Notes: generated by a model from the letters alone, not told the origin. 64,000 nucleotides of DNA from Halanaerobiaceae bacterium ANBcell28 (GCA_037623315.1 JBBJJH010000006.1:1-64000); one strand, 5' to 3'; counted from the stretch's first letter, positions 35,412-45,739 are shown. Numbers and translations: made by a program.

Positions 35412-37003
35412 TGGGTAATAAAAAAGGGTTTGTAGAAAAATTAGATTCTACAATTCAGATTACAGTCATTACAAATATCACTTTGAAATTATATTTTATC
35501 CCATATTTATCAAAGAATTTTAAAGAAAAAGAAATTATAACGAATGTTAGTTACATTAGTTTCCATAACTATTTAGAAAAGATGAATACAATAACTGAGT
35601 CGAATATTATTATTATATGGCTTAATTTTGAAGTTATGTTTCCTGATGTTTTGAATAGAACTATTCGTATGGAAAAAAACAACAAACAAATTATTGATAA
35701 TATTGTAGAATATATTAAATCATTTTATGAAACAATTCATAAATTATCTAAAGCGAAGATAATATGGATCAGTTTTGAAGATTATTATGATAAAACTAAT
35801 TTATTAACCGGTAATATATTACAAAATACTATAGTTGATACCATAAACTTAGAATTAGTCAAAATTACCAGGAATCAATCAACACCAACTACTTCTTTAA
35901 TAGATTTTAAAAAAATTATTGCTAATATTGGTATTCAAAATGCTTTGAATTATAAAAATAAATATAGGTGGAATTGTCCATATACAAAAATACTTTTTAA
36001 ACATGTTGCAAATGAAATATTTAGACAATATTTAATAATAAAACGAGAAACTCCTAAATGTATTATACTAGATTGTGATAATGTTTTATGGGGCGGTATT
36101 TTAAGTGAAGAAGGCATTGAGAATATAAAATTGAGTAATGTTGGAATAGGAAGAGTATATCAAGACTTCCAAAGATATTTATTAAAATTATATAATTTAG
36201 GGATTATATTAACATTGTGTAGTAAAAATGATGTAGATGATGTATTGTATGTCTTCCGTAACCATAGCCAAATGATACTTAGAGAAAAACATATTTCTTG
36301 TTATCAAGTTAATTGGAATAATAAGGCTAATAATATAATCAATATTTCTAAAATGTTAAATATTGGACTAGATAGTATGATTTTTCTAGATGATTCAAAG
36401 TATGAAATTGAAACTGTAAAAGAGTTATTACCTAATGTTAAAGCAATGCTTTTTGATATAAAACAATTTCAAAGTTATCTTAGTATGTTCAACTTAGACA
36501 TTAATTTAAGTAAAAAAAATATAAGTCTGCGTCATAAAACCTATAAAACCAATATACAAAGAAAGCAATTAAAAGATGAAACTATATCAAATGATCATTA
36601 CCTTAAATTACTAAAAACAAAAGTTATTATATCTGAAGCTATAGATGCAGAAATAAATAGAATTTCTGAATTATCTCAAAGGACAAATAAATGTACTAAT
36701 GGTAAGAGATATGATATTTTAGAATTAAAGAAAAAATTTATATCCAGTAAATATAATTTGTTTTCTGTATATGTTTCTGATAAATTTGGGGATTTAGGTT
36801 TAGTTGGTGCTTTAGGAATTATAGTAACGGATAATTGTACTAAATTAGATTTGTTTTGTTTATCCTGTAGAGCACTTGGTAGAAAAGTAGAAAAAAAAAT
36901 GATAGACTATGTTACTAATACGTTCAAATTAAATGATTACTATTTTATAACTACAAACAAAAATAATAAAATTAAAGATTTATTAGGAGAAATAAAATAT
37001 TAA
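35408..37003 (+). CDS. FkbH-like HAD-family enzyme (glyceryl-ACP formation)
   Basis: The 531-residue protein has an FkbH layout: a divergent N-terminal half, a HAD phosphatase domain with ILDCDNVLWGGILSEEG (about residues 219-235) and FLDDSKYE, and a C-terminal acetyltransferase-like part with ISELSQRTNKC. FkbH enzymes take 1,3-bisphosphoglycerate and place a D-glyceryl unit on a carrier protein. The carrier gene overlaps its start by four bases. In this cluster the acyl unit could be attached to the peptide, which I infer from context only. Confidence 0.85.
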   Translation: MMGNKKGFVEKLDSTIQITVITNITLKLYFIPYLSKNFKEKEIITNVSYISFHNYLEKMNTITESNIIIIWLNFEVMFPDVLNRTIRMEKNNKQIIDNIVEYIKSFYETIHKLSKAKIIWISFEDYYDKTNLLTGNILQNTIVDTINLELVKITRNQSTPTTSLIDFKKIIANIGIQNALNYKNKYRWNCPYTKILFKHVANEIFRQYLIIKRETPKCIILDCDNVLWGGILSEEGIENIKLSNVGIGRVYQDFQRYLLKLYNLGIILTLCSKNDVDDVLYVFRNHSQMILREKHISCYQVNWNNKANNIINISKMLNIGLDSMIFLDDSKYEIETVKELLPNVKAMLFDIKQFQSYLSMFNLDINLSKKNISLRHKTYKTNIQRKQLKDETISNDHYLKLLKTKVIISEAIDAEINRISELSQRTNKCTNGKRYDILELKKKFISSKYNLFSVYVSDKFGDLGLVGALGIIVTDNCTKLDLFCLSCRALGRKVEKKMIDYVTNTFKLNDYYFITTNKNNKIKDLLGEIKY

Positions 37004-37035
37004 ACTAATATTAAGTATGGAAGGTTGAATTGTAA

Positions 37036-38589
37036 ATGTTACAATTGAAAAATGTTAATATAAAATTGAAAAATAAAAATAAATTATTACTTGATAATTT
37101 TAATTTTACATTAAATAATAACGATAAAGTTGCAATAATTGGAGAAGAAGGAAATGGGAAGAGTACACTTCTTAAATTAATATATAATACTGACTTAATA
37201 GAAGAATATTGTTATTTTAGTGGCCAAATAATTAAGGAAGATATTTGTTTAGGATATCTAGAACAAGAAATTAATTCGAAATGGAATAGTGTATGTATTT
37301 ATGATTATCTCGTTAAGAATAATCCTCTATCCAATACATATGATCTTTTATATGATTATTCTCAATTAGTTTCTATTTTTACGAGATTAAAGTTAAAACC
37401 TGCATTAATACAGAGCAAACAAAAAATTGGAACTTTATCTGGTGGAGAAAAAATAAAAATTCAATTAGCAAAGATATTAATTAGGAACCCTGATATATTA
37501 CTATTAGATGAGCCTACAAATGATTTAGATATTTTAACATTAAAGTGGTTAGAAAATTTTATTATTTCTAGTAAGAAATCTATAATATATATATCGCATG
37601 ATGAAACTTTAATAGAGAATACAGCTAATACGATCATCCATTTAGAGCGGATAAAAAAGAAGCAAGAACCAAGGCATAATATTGAGAATATGGGTTATAA
37701 AGATTACATTAGCAAAAGAAGTTCAATATTGGAAAAACAAGAACAAGTAGCAAAAAAACAAAGAGAAGAACATACAAAAAGTATGAAACATTGGCGACAA
37801 ATATATAGTAAGGTTGCTCACCAACAGGAAACAATTACAAGACAAGATCCTGGTGGTGGTCGTCTATTGAAAAAAAAGATGAAAGCAGTAAAATCTTTGG
37901 AACATAGGTTAATGAAAGAAAAAAAAGATTTTTTGGATATTCCTGATGTGGAAGAAGCTATTAATATTAAATTTAATGATGTAGATCTACCAGATAGAAA
38001 AGTTATATTAGATCTAAATATGGATTATTTAAAAGTTGAAGAAAAAGTATTATCGCATAATTTACAATTATTAGTCAAAGGGTCAGATCATGTAGCTATT
38101 ATTGGGGATAATGGCGTTGGAAAGTCTACGTTATTAAAAGTAATTTATAAATATCTTATAAATAGAGAAGATATCAATGTAGCGTACATGCCACAGAATT
38201 ATAAAGAAAAATTGAACTATAATAAAAAACCATTAGCTTTTTTAGCTCCCAATGGTCATAAAGATGATATAACCAGAGCATACACATATATGGGTAGTAT
38301 GAAATTTACAAAGCGAGAAATGAACCAAAATATAAAAGAACTAAGTGGGGGGCAGAAAGCTAAACTATTATTTTTAGAAATGATTTTGAATGAGTATAAT
38401 GTTTTATTACTTGATGAACCAACACGCAATTTTAGTACATTATCTAATTCTGTTATAATAGATGGTCTAAAAGAATTCAATGGTGTAATAATTAGTGTAA
38501 GTCATGACAGAAAATATATTAGAGAGGTTTGTAATTGCACTTACAAATTAACTGTAGAAGGGTTAAAACAATTAAAATATGATTTCTAA
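37036..38589 (+). CDS. ABC-F ATPase (probable ribosome protection / self-resistance)
   Basis: The 517-residue protein contains two ATPase domains and no membrane segments. Walker A motifs are EEGNGKSTLL and DNGVGKSTLL; signatures are LSGGEKIKIQLAK and LSGGQKAKLLFLE. The interdomain linker is long, helical and basic (about residues 215-310, with QDPGGGRLLKKKMKAVKS). This is the arrangement of antibiotic-resistance ABC-F factors, which dislodge drugs from the ribosome. Presence inside the cluster suggests that the product affects translation, though some ABC-F proteins act otherwise. Confidence 0.8.
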   Translation: MLQLKNVNIKLKNKNKLLLDNFNFTLNNNDKVAIIGEEGNGKSTLLKLIYNTDLIEEYCYFSGQIIKEDICLGYLEQEINSKWNSVCIYDYLVKNNPLSNTYDLLYDYSQLVSIFTRLKLKPALIQSKQKIGTLSGGEKIKIQLAKILIRNPDILLLDEPTNDLDILTLKWLENFIISSKKSIIYISHDETLIENTANTIIHLERIKKKQEPRHNIENMGYKDYISKRSSILEKQEQVAKKQREEHTKSMKHWRQIYSKVAHQQETITRQDPGGGRLLKKKMKAVKSLEHRLMKEKKDFLDIPDVEEAINIKFNDVDLPDRKVILDLNMDYLKVEEKVLSHNLQLLVKGSDHVAIIGDNGVGKSTLLKVIYKYLINREDINVAYMPQNYKEKLNYNKKPLAFLAPNGHKDDITRAYTYMGSMKFTKREMNQNIKELSGGQKAKLLFLEMILNEYNVLLLDEPTRNFSTLSNSVIIDGLKEFNGVIISVSHDRKYIREVCNCTYKLTVEGLKQLKYDF

Positions 38590-38769
38590 ACTAATAATGT
38601 TTAAATGAATTTTAATATTTCTATTGATATGATAAGAAAATAATATATTCTGTAGATCTTGATTTTTTAAAATTATCCAAGGATGAACAGTAAATATTTA
38701 TTGTATGTTCTTTTATTGCCATTAAAAATGATTCCGTGTTTGTAGTTAAATTGTAGTTAGGGGGAAGTT

Positions 38770-39132
38770 ATGCTAAGCAGTGGTATAGATCTTGTAAATT
38801 TAAGTAGATTTCACTCTATTCTTAAAAGTAATAAGCGATTTAAGAGTAGAGTCTATACTTGTTCTGAGAGATATTACTGTGACCAATATAAATTTTATTG
38901 GAGATATTACGCACAAATATTTGCCGGAAAAGAAGCAGTCGTAAAGGCATTAGGTACAGGTATTAATGGTTTTGCCTGGCAGGATGTTGAGATAGCATAC
39001 TTTGATGGAGTGTTCAAAGTTAATTTATATAATATTGCCAGGGAAATTATTCGTTCAAAGAATATTGAAGAAATAAAGATATCATTATCGCATGATAAGA
39101 ATTATGCTATAGCTTTTGCAGTAGCATTATAA
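38770..39132 (+). CDS. AcpS-type phosphopantetheinyl transferase
   Basis: The 120-residue protein has the two family motifs, SGIDLVNLSRF near the start and FAGKEAVVKALGTG (about 55-68). AcpS moves 4'-phosphopantetheine from CoA to the Ser of an acyl carrier protein; the carrier at 35151 is the obvious target. TAGGGGGAAG precedes the ATG. A gap of 180 bp separates it from the ABC-F gene, so it may have its own promoter. Confidence 0.85.
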   Translation: MLSSGIDLVNLSRFHSILKSNKRFKSRVYTCSERYYCDQYKFYWRYYAQIFAGKEAVVKALGTGINGFAWQDVEIAYFDGVFKVNLYNIAREIIRSKNIEEIKISLSHDKNYAIAFAVAL

Positions 39133-39158
39133 AAAATTAATTGAAGAGGTGATTATAA

Positions 39159-40340
39159 ATGAAACAATTATTTACATCAGAATCTGTAACCAAGGGTCAT
39201 CCAGATAAAGTGTGTGATCAGATATCTGATGCAGTCTTAGATTCATATTTGACTATAGACCCTAATTCTCATGTAGCCTGTGAGACATGTGTAACAACCA
39301 ATAATGTTCTTGTGATGGGTGAGGTATCATCACAGGTAAAAGATAACGTTGACATAGAATCAGTAGTTAGGGACACAATTAGAAACATTGGATATAATAA
39401 AGATGAGTATGGATTCAATGCTGATAGTTGTAATGTTCGGGTATTAATGGACAAGCAGTCTGAAGATATAAATAGGGGTGTAAATAAACTAGTAAAGATT
39501 GATAATTATATATCAGAGAATGAAATGGATATTATTGGTGCAGGTGATCAGGGATTAATGTTTGGATTTGCCTGTGATGAAACCCCTGAATTAATGCCCT
39601 TACCTATTAGCTTGGCACATAAATTAACTAAAAAGCTGACTGATGTTAGAAAAGAAGGTGTACTGTCTTATTTAAGGCCAGATGGTAAATCACAGGTTAC
39701 TGTAGAATATGAAGATGGTAAACATGTAAGAATTGATACAATAGTGTTATCAGCTCAACATGATTCTGATGTAGAATTAGATAGATTAAAAAAGGATTTG
39801 ATCCCAAAAGTTATTTTACCTGTAATCCCTAAAGAATATATTGATGATAACATTAAATTTCATATAAATCCAACCGGTCGTTTTGTCATTGGAGGGCCAC
39901 ATGGTGATTCAGGTTTAACAGGAAGAAAAATAATGGTAGATACATATGTAAGAATAGCTAGACATGGAGGAGGTGCTTTTTCAGGGAAAGATGCTACAAA
40001 AGTAGACCGTTCAGCTGCTTATGCATTAAGATATTTAGCTAAAAACATAGTTTCTGCCGGTTATGCAAGAAAATGTTAAATCCAGGCAGCCTATGCTATA
40101 GGGGTATCTCAACCTGTATCTGTGTATGTAGATACATTTGGTACCGCTCAGGCGAGTGAAGATGATATATATAGTTTGGTAAAAAGCTTTGATCTAAGGC
40201 CAGCTGCTATAATTAAAATATTTTGTTTGAAACGACCTATTTTAAAGCAGACAGCTTCTTATGGGCATTTTGGCAGGACTGATGTTTCTTTGCCATGGGA
40301 AGAAGTTGGTTTGTTTGATAAAATTGTTGGTGTTGAATAA
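39159..40340 (+). pseudogene. metK: S-adenosylmethionine synthetase with one in-frame TAA
   Basis: The frame is continuous from ATG 39159 to TAA 40340 except for TAA at 40077-40079. The length matches MetK (about 395 codons). It begins with [22 protein letters not shown], has [12 protein letters not shown] and [19 protein letters not shown], and after the stop continues [15 protein letters not shown]. The stop replaces a codon that is usually Glu (KKCEVQ), consistent with GAA to TAA. The cluster uses at least four SAM-dependent enzymes, so a local SAM supply would make sense. Either the gene is recently broken, is read through, or holds a sequence error. AGAGGTG precedes the start. Confidence 0.8.
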
Positions 40341-41621
40341 TTAAATTATTAAAAAATGTAGATTGAGTTAAAATATATTTTAGACAAAGAAGGAAAAGAA
40401 ATATTGATAATTCGCATAAAATATTACCTATTAACAATAATTCAAAAATACATTGTTATTCACACCATATTTTACATTTATTTTCTTACAGTTGCTAATA
40501 ACTTCGATGTATTATAGTTTTGTGATATCAATTTTAAATCTTTTATTAAATATAGCAAGAATAATATTAAATTAAACGTTAGGAATGACCAAAATGAATC
40601 TAAAAAAATGCTTTATTTATGAAAGAGTTAAAGGAAATGGAATTTTTAAAACGAAAATTGACTTTTTAAAGTTATTTCACCTGTGGATTAACGTAGGCAT
40701 TGCAATATCGGATACCAAAAATGTTCAAAAAAGCAATACTGTAGCATTATTAATAAAGCCTGGTAATAAGTTAATTTTATTTTAAAAAGAAACAAGAAGA
40801 TAATAATTATAGTGAAGGAGTATTAGAAGAAGGTATAAGTACACCTTTGTGGTTAGAGGTGGAAAAAGAATAAATAATAAATAATTATTATTTTATAAAT
40901 CAGCAGACTTAGATAAGTGGCAATTTTAAAAAAATTAAAAAATACCTTACCACCAAATCTTTTCCTAGGTATAATATCAGACTTCCATACTTTTATAATA
41001 AAGACACTATATGTATCACTTTTAGTTATGTTTTTATTTGCTTTACATTAGATAGTAGAAGTACTGGAAATACATTGATATTTTTATAAAAGAAGAAGGG
41101 ACAATGGTTCATGAAAACGATCAATTAATGAAAAATGTAGCTATAAATAGCAAGTATAAGAATAAGAATAAGATGACGAATATATATTATGGTACCAGAA
41201 ACAAGAGGATAAAAGAATTCAGGACTAGTAATTGAAAGATATTTGAAAGGGGATAAGCTAAAGCTTGAAATTATACCTTTAAATGTACAAAATTTTAGTA
41301 AAGAGATTCTAGTGGGTAAGGAAAAATTATATAATAGAATTTATACAAGTCTTATATAATAATACCTTATTATCATAGTTTAGGTATCAAAGTATCACAA
41401 ACACCACATCAAACATAATTTATTTTATAAATTATTAAGTTTTTTTTAATAAGTTTTACTTTAAATAATAATTGTATTTTAATAAAAAAACAGTATGAAA
41501 AATAATTAACATATTTTCATTTTGTTCTTTAAATGAATAAAAGGATAATCAGGCTTTAGAGGAATATTTATTTGAGAAATTCTAGTAAGTAATTAAAAAT
41601 TAAAGTGGTGAGATTATAGTT
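40341..41621. other. AT-rich region without a convincing gene
   Basis: Short open stretches occur (for example 40585-40785 and around 41104-41360), but none has a good ribosome site, a recognised motif or length. They may be remnants of decayed genes. No repeat or structured RNA stands out. Confidence 0.4.
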
Positions 41622-41696
41622 ATGAAAAATACATTGTCATTAAAAATCGCACCAGTTATTGGCTACGGAGTTTGTCAAGTAAGTTGTCATATTTAA
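41622..41696 (+). CDS. 24-residue peptide with CxxxC end (candidate second precursor)
   Basis: ATG 41622 follows GTGGTGAG at a slightly long spacing. The peptide reads MKNTLSLKIAPVIGYGVC, then QVSCHI and a stop. Two Cys spaced by three residues and a Gly-Tyr-Gly turn make it look like a short modified peptide. It precedes the BtrH-N/C39-like gene, with an old transposase remnant on the other strand in between. The assignment is speculative. Confidence 0.35.
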   Translation: MKNTLSLKIAPVIGYGVCQVSCHI

Positions 41697-41714
41697 TTAT
41701 AAATTTCTTTGAAT

Positions 41715-42240
41715 TTCTTTGATATAGAGCCTCAATTAGGAACTTTTATGCTTAAGATGATTATCAATTTCATCTTCTGTCATTGGATATAGTGGCATAT
41801 ATTCAGGAAGAGACCAGTCTCTGATTTAACTGACCATCATTCTGGATTAGCTTCCTTTACTCTTTTATATGTCTCAGTATGCTCTTTCATTATATTTTTA
41901 TCTAGCCCATAATGTCTGTGATAAAGGTGTTATAAAAATAATTCCACTATGCAAGCGAATATGATTATACCAATGGATAAACTTAAGTGACCCATTTTCT
42001 AGCTTCCGTTAGTCCTTTAAAGCCCTTATTAGGATAAATCGGTCTATAACTACATTATCTTAAATAGTGATTAAGAATAAGAATAAGGATTGTCGTTACT
42101 TACTCTTGATCTTGAGAATGAATTCCTCCTTTTCTAATGTAGCTATTACTGTTGCTGCATTCATGGGGCTACCATTATCAGAATGCAATACCAATGAATT
42201 ATTGATTAACAACAGATTGTGATGCGTTGTATTATCAAAA
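41715..42240 (-). pseudogene. IS3-family transposase remnant
   Basis: On the minus strand pieces in several frames read LVLHSDNGSPMNAATV (second catalytic Asp region), KGFKGLTEARKWV, WYNHIRLHSGIIFITPLSQ and LPEYMPLYPMTEDEI. These match the C-terminal half of an IS3-group DDE transposase. At least four frame changes or stops are present, so it is long inactive. Confidence 0.65.
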
Positions 42241-42391
42241 TATTGTTCTGATAATTTAATAAATAATTACTCTAGTTTTCTTTATTTAGAGAATTGTTTC
42301 AACTATTAAAACGGAATTTTTTTATTTTTAATTTTAGTTAAGACTTGGAATATTTATAAATTAATTGGAAGCGATAAGGAGGTTTCTTTTT

Positions 42392-43924
42392 TTGAAAAAA
42401 ATAGATATAGAATTGACTAATATTAAAGGACTTACTTGTAAGGATGGATTACTTGCTACTTTGGCAGAATGGTTAGGCAGAGATTATAGTGTTTTGCTAG
42501 GAAGTATTTGGAATTTCATATTTCGGAATAAGACAAATAGTGTATTAGAAAATAGAATACAGGCTTACCCTACATTTTCTTCAAAAATGTTTGAGCAAGA
42601 ATGTGGAATACGTTTGTCTTATTATGAGGGTACTGAGATTTCTATATCCGATATCAAAAAATCAATATTATTAAATAAACCTTTAATTTTACATTTTGAT
42701 ATGTATTGGTGTCCATGGGCAGAAAATTTTTTTCAACAAAAACATGACCCCAAACATGCCTTTTTAGTTATAGGCTTTGATGATTTTGGTTTCCATTGTA
42801 TTGATTATTCACCTAGAACAGAACGAGCGTTTCTTCCGTATGAGTATTTTAGAAAAGGTTTTAAATCTTGTAACATGATTGATATCCTTCCATACTCAAA
42901 TGAGGCTATATCTGATTGGCGTGTCTTCTTCAAAAATACGATTGATATTATTGAGAAAGATAATATATTTGATAACATGCGAAAGTTTAGTAGATATTTA
43001 CTTGAATCATTTAATCTTAATAAAGAAATTGAAAAAGATGATATAGTGGCACGTAATCGTATAATTTGGGAAATTAATAGAGTTTTCTTATTGAGAGTTT
43101 TGTTTTCAGATACGTTAAAAAACATTGAAAGAGAAAAAGATTATAATGTAGTTCAACTGTGTAAAAAATTGAGTATGGCTGGTGATAAGTGGTTTTTAAT
43201 GGGTAACTTACTAACAAAGTTATTTTTAAATCAAGATGAAAGAATAATTGAAAGGCTAGCAACAAGAATTGATTATATTGCTGATTACGAGGAAAACATT
43301 TTTAGTAGTTTTATGGAATTATATAATAACGATAGTTATTATTTTTCAATAGATAAGAATGAACCTAGCAAATTAGGTTTACTTCATGTAGATTTAAGTG
43401 AATATGTGAATTGTAGGGCTTTTCAAAGTGATAATACGGATAGTATTCCTAATTTAACTGGTGATGGTGCTTATTTTCTGAAGGATCAACAACTCCAATT
43501 AGAGGTTTTACCTTATAGAAATATATTACATTTTAGACTTCATAATATTTTAAATGGAAAAATGGATAACATTTTTTGTAAGAACCAAACAATAAAAATT
43601 CCACAAGGAAAGTATAGTGGTATTTATTTATTAGGTTGTTCAGTTAATGGAAATTTTATGGAGGAATTAGTAATTAATTATTTAGATGAACCTAATCAAG
43701 TTGATTTTATTACTTTTGTTGATCTTTATCCTCCAGCGGCTAAATTTAATCAAGAGATTGTATGGCTAGGGGATTGTTCTAGAGACAGAAATACGAGTAG
43801 TGTGGATTTTGTAGGTGCTTTATATGTTTATCATTTAAAACTTAACCAGGATAAAATGGCTGTTAGTATTAAACTGCCCTCATGTTCAAATATGCATATT
43901 TTTTCAATAACATTGGTAGATTGA
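42392..43924 (+). CDS. BtrH-N / C39-like cysteine-acyltransferase-type protein
   Basis: TTG 42392 follows ATAAGGAGG and is preferred to the earlier TTG at 42365. The roughly 510-residue protein begins with a papain-like pattern: ...LTCKDGLLATLAEWL (putative Cys nucleophile about residue 16), then DPKHAFLVIGFDDFGFHCIDYSP (His and Asp). This is the layout of BtrH N-terminal and C39-like domains. BtrH moves an acyl group from a carrier protein to an aminoglycoside. The remaining 350 residues are not recognised. With an ACP, FkbH and AcpS a few kilobases upstream, a carrier-dependent acyl transfer to peptide is an attractive guess; a protease role is the alternative. Confidence 0.55.
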   Translation: MKKIDIELTNIKGLTCKDGLLATLAEWLGRDYSVLLGSIWNFIFRNKTNSVLENRIQAYPTFSSKMFEQECGIRLSYYEGTEISISDIKKSILLNKPLILHFDMYWCPWAENFFQQKHDPKHAFLVIGFDDFGFHCIDYSPRTERAFLPYEYFRKGFKSCNMIDILPYSNEAISDWRVFFKNTIDIIEKDNIFDNMRKFSRYLLESFNLNKEIEKDDIVARNRIIWEINRVFLLRVLFSDTLKNIEREKDYNVVQLCKKLSMAGDKWFLMGNLLTKLFLNQDERIIERLATRIDYIADYEENIFSSFMELYNNDSYYFSIDKNEPSKLGLLHVDLSEYVNCRAFQSDNTDSIPNLTGDGAYFLKDQQLQLEVLPYRNILHFRLHNILNGKMDNIFCKNQTIKIPQGKYSGIYLLGCSVNGNFMEELVINYLDEPNQVDFITFVDLYPPAAKFNQEIVWLGDCSRDRNTSSVDFVGALYVYHLKLNQDKMAVSIKLPSCSNMHIFSITLVD

Positions 43925-44289
43925 AGTTGGTTATGTTATGAATCTGTATCGAAAAACATAGAAAAAAATTATGAGGACCATAAACCTTAGCCATCGTAAT
44001 TACACTCAATCAATTTGATTTGTACATGCTATCGTAAGTCTTTTTATAAAACTATTAATAGGCGTTTGCAAAATGCAAACTCTTACACACGGAAAAAATA
44101 TCATAAGCAGCAAAAGCTAATTAATTATTAGATATCTAAGGTTAATAAGAATAGTAATGAAAACTTGAAAAAATCTAGGCAGGATAAAACAGCCTTAAGT
44201 AAGGCTTAAAAGAAAAGAAATGACAATGTAATAGAAGTTATTTATCTTAAGAAATAAGAGGTTTTAGACTTCTTATGTATTCAGGTTTG
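43925..44289. other. Short decayed stretch
   Basis: This AT-rich sequence has scattered basic open pieces (for example RKSFYKTINRRLQNANSYT near 44035) reminiscent of transposase ends. Nothing can be assigned. Confidence 0.3.
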
Positions 44290-45330
44290 TTAATCCTGTC
44301 AGCTAAAATTAATTAATAAGTTGAGTAATTTCAGCTAAAAACAAGTCAGCTTTTATAGTTTTTTTGTTTTGGTTTTTGGATTACCAATACCCATAGGTTC
44401 TTTGAAATAATTAATGGTTTGTTCTACATGACCACGGAGATTGTAAAGTTCAGTCCACTCTTGGGTATCTCTTGGTAATCCAGGGAATGTGCGGAGATCT
44501 TGATCTGGGTAAGTATAAATTACTCTGCCGTATTTTGAATAAGTACAGGGATCTTCGTAATGACAAACCCGTTTGCCATTTTCAAAATGTGTTTCAGAAC
44601 AAACCCATTTAAATCTTGTACTTCGACCTTTTTCTTTACAATACCATTAGGTATCATTGGAAGAAAATTATCTTTAGGGCATAATGGCCATCCAGACTTA
44701 TTGTAACCTGGTTTAAGTAAAGACTTTGAGTTGTGCCATTAACAGGGATTACAGCTTGTTCAAAATTACAATCTTTGAGTAAAAAAGGGTAGTTTTGATA
44801 GCTATCAAAAGCTGAATCTCCAATAAAAGTTTTAAAAGAAAAATTAGGATGAGATTCAAAAAAATCATTAAGAACAGGTTTTAAAGCAGTAGAATCACCA
44901 ATTGACTTATCTTTATCAGGTGACTCTGGAAATTTTGTTTAAATCTAGTGATTTGTGATTGGTCTGGGAGATCATTTTTGAATCCACAATATTTCCTAAT
45001 ATCTTTACTAAGTTCTATAATAACAAGAAGCATGCTTGCTGTGGGGATACCAAGGATACGCAAAAGTATTAGAACTAAAGTATAGATTCTAAGGAATACT
45101 TTCTATTTCGTCCCAAGTGGTTGTAATAAGATTAATAAAAAGAAAAAGGTATTAACTCTTTGAGATTTAAATATTTTTCAAGCATTTTAAGGAATTTGGG
45201 TTTATCATTTTTGACCCAATCAGAAACATTGATCATAGATATCAGCAAAAGATAATTGATTAAATTTAGTAAACAATTTTTGATGTCCTCTTTTAAATTG
45301 GTATTTGTCAATTCTAACTATACTATATCA
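44290..45330 (-). pseudogene. DDE transposase remnant
   Basis: Minus-strand segments read CGFKNDLPDQSQITRFKQNF (about 44940-45000), then further down SKYGRVIYTYPDQDLRTFPG and LYNLRGHVEQTINYFKEPMG with a closing KTKTKKL. This order is typical of IS1182/IS4-like DDE transposases, with a conserved late glutamate in the HVEQ segment. Stops and frame changes break it throughout. Confidence 0.6.
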
Positions 45331-45436
45331 AATTTATTGGAGGAAGTCAGCTTAAATATTCGATATGAACCTTGTAATGACAAGTTTTCATGCATGTTCC
45401 AAACGACTAAAGCTATTAATTGAAGGAGGTGAATCT

Positions 45437-45739
45437 GTGGGAAAATGTTCTTGTAATCTCATCAAAGAAGAACTTATTAAATTGCTAGATATAAAATATA
45501 ATGAAAACAAAAAAATAGTTTACAATAATAAAAATAATTATTGCCTTAAATCTCTTGGTAAGGAACAAGATACAATTAAATCTATACGTGATATAATAAT
45601 ATCTTGTAAACTTAAAAATAATGAGTTAGAAGAGGAATTTAAGAAAAGACTAAATGAAAAAATTGATACAGTTTCTTTATACGGTCATTTAAATCCTATT
45701 GAATATATAAAAAAGAAAATTAATAATCTTCATACTTAG
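45437..45739 (+). CDS. Hypothetical 100-residue protein with CxC start
   Basis: A GTG at 45437 follows a near-perfect GAAGGAGGTG site at the right spacing, better than the longer frame. The protein starts MGKCSCNLIKEELIKLLD and is otherwise charged and helical with no membrane segment. I do not recognise the family. It lies between two transposase loci. Confidence 0.5.
   Translation: MGKCSCNLIKEELIKLLDIKYNENKKIVYNNKNNYCLKSLGKEQDTIKSIRDIIISCKLKNNELEEEFKKRLNEKIDTVSLYGHLNPIEYIKKKINNLHT

Noticed and set aside
21118-40340. Lasso peptide cluster
   Set aside because: The leader motif, PqqD-like protein, kinase and nucleotidyltransferase fit, but there is no asparagine-synthetase-like cyclase and no transglutaminase-like B2 protease, and the core lacks a suitable ring acceptor.
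39159-40340. TAA recoded as an amino acid
   Set aside because: Most genes in the window, including neighbours, end with TAA, and only two otherwise intact frames (metK, GH28) contain one. Point mutation or error is simpler.
40585-40785. 66-codon open frame after metK
   Set aside because: No ribosome site, no motif, and it lies in AT-rich sequence where such frames occur by chance.
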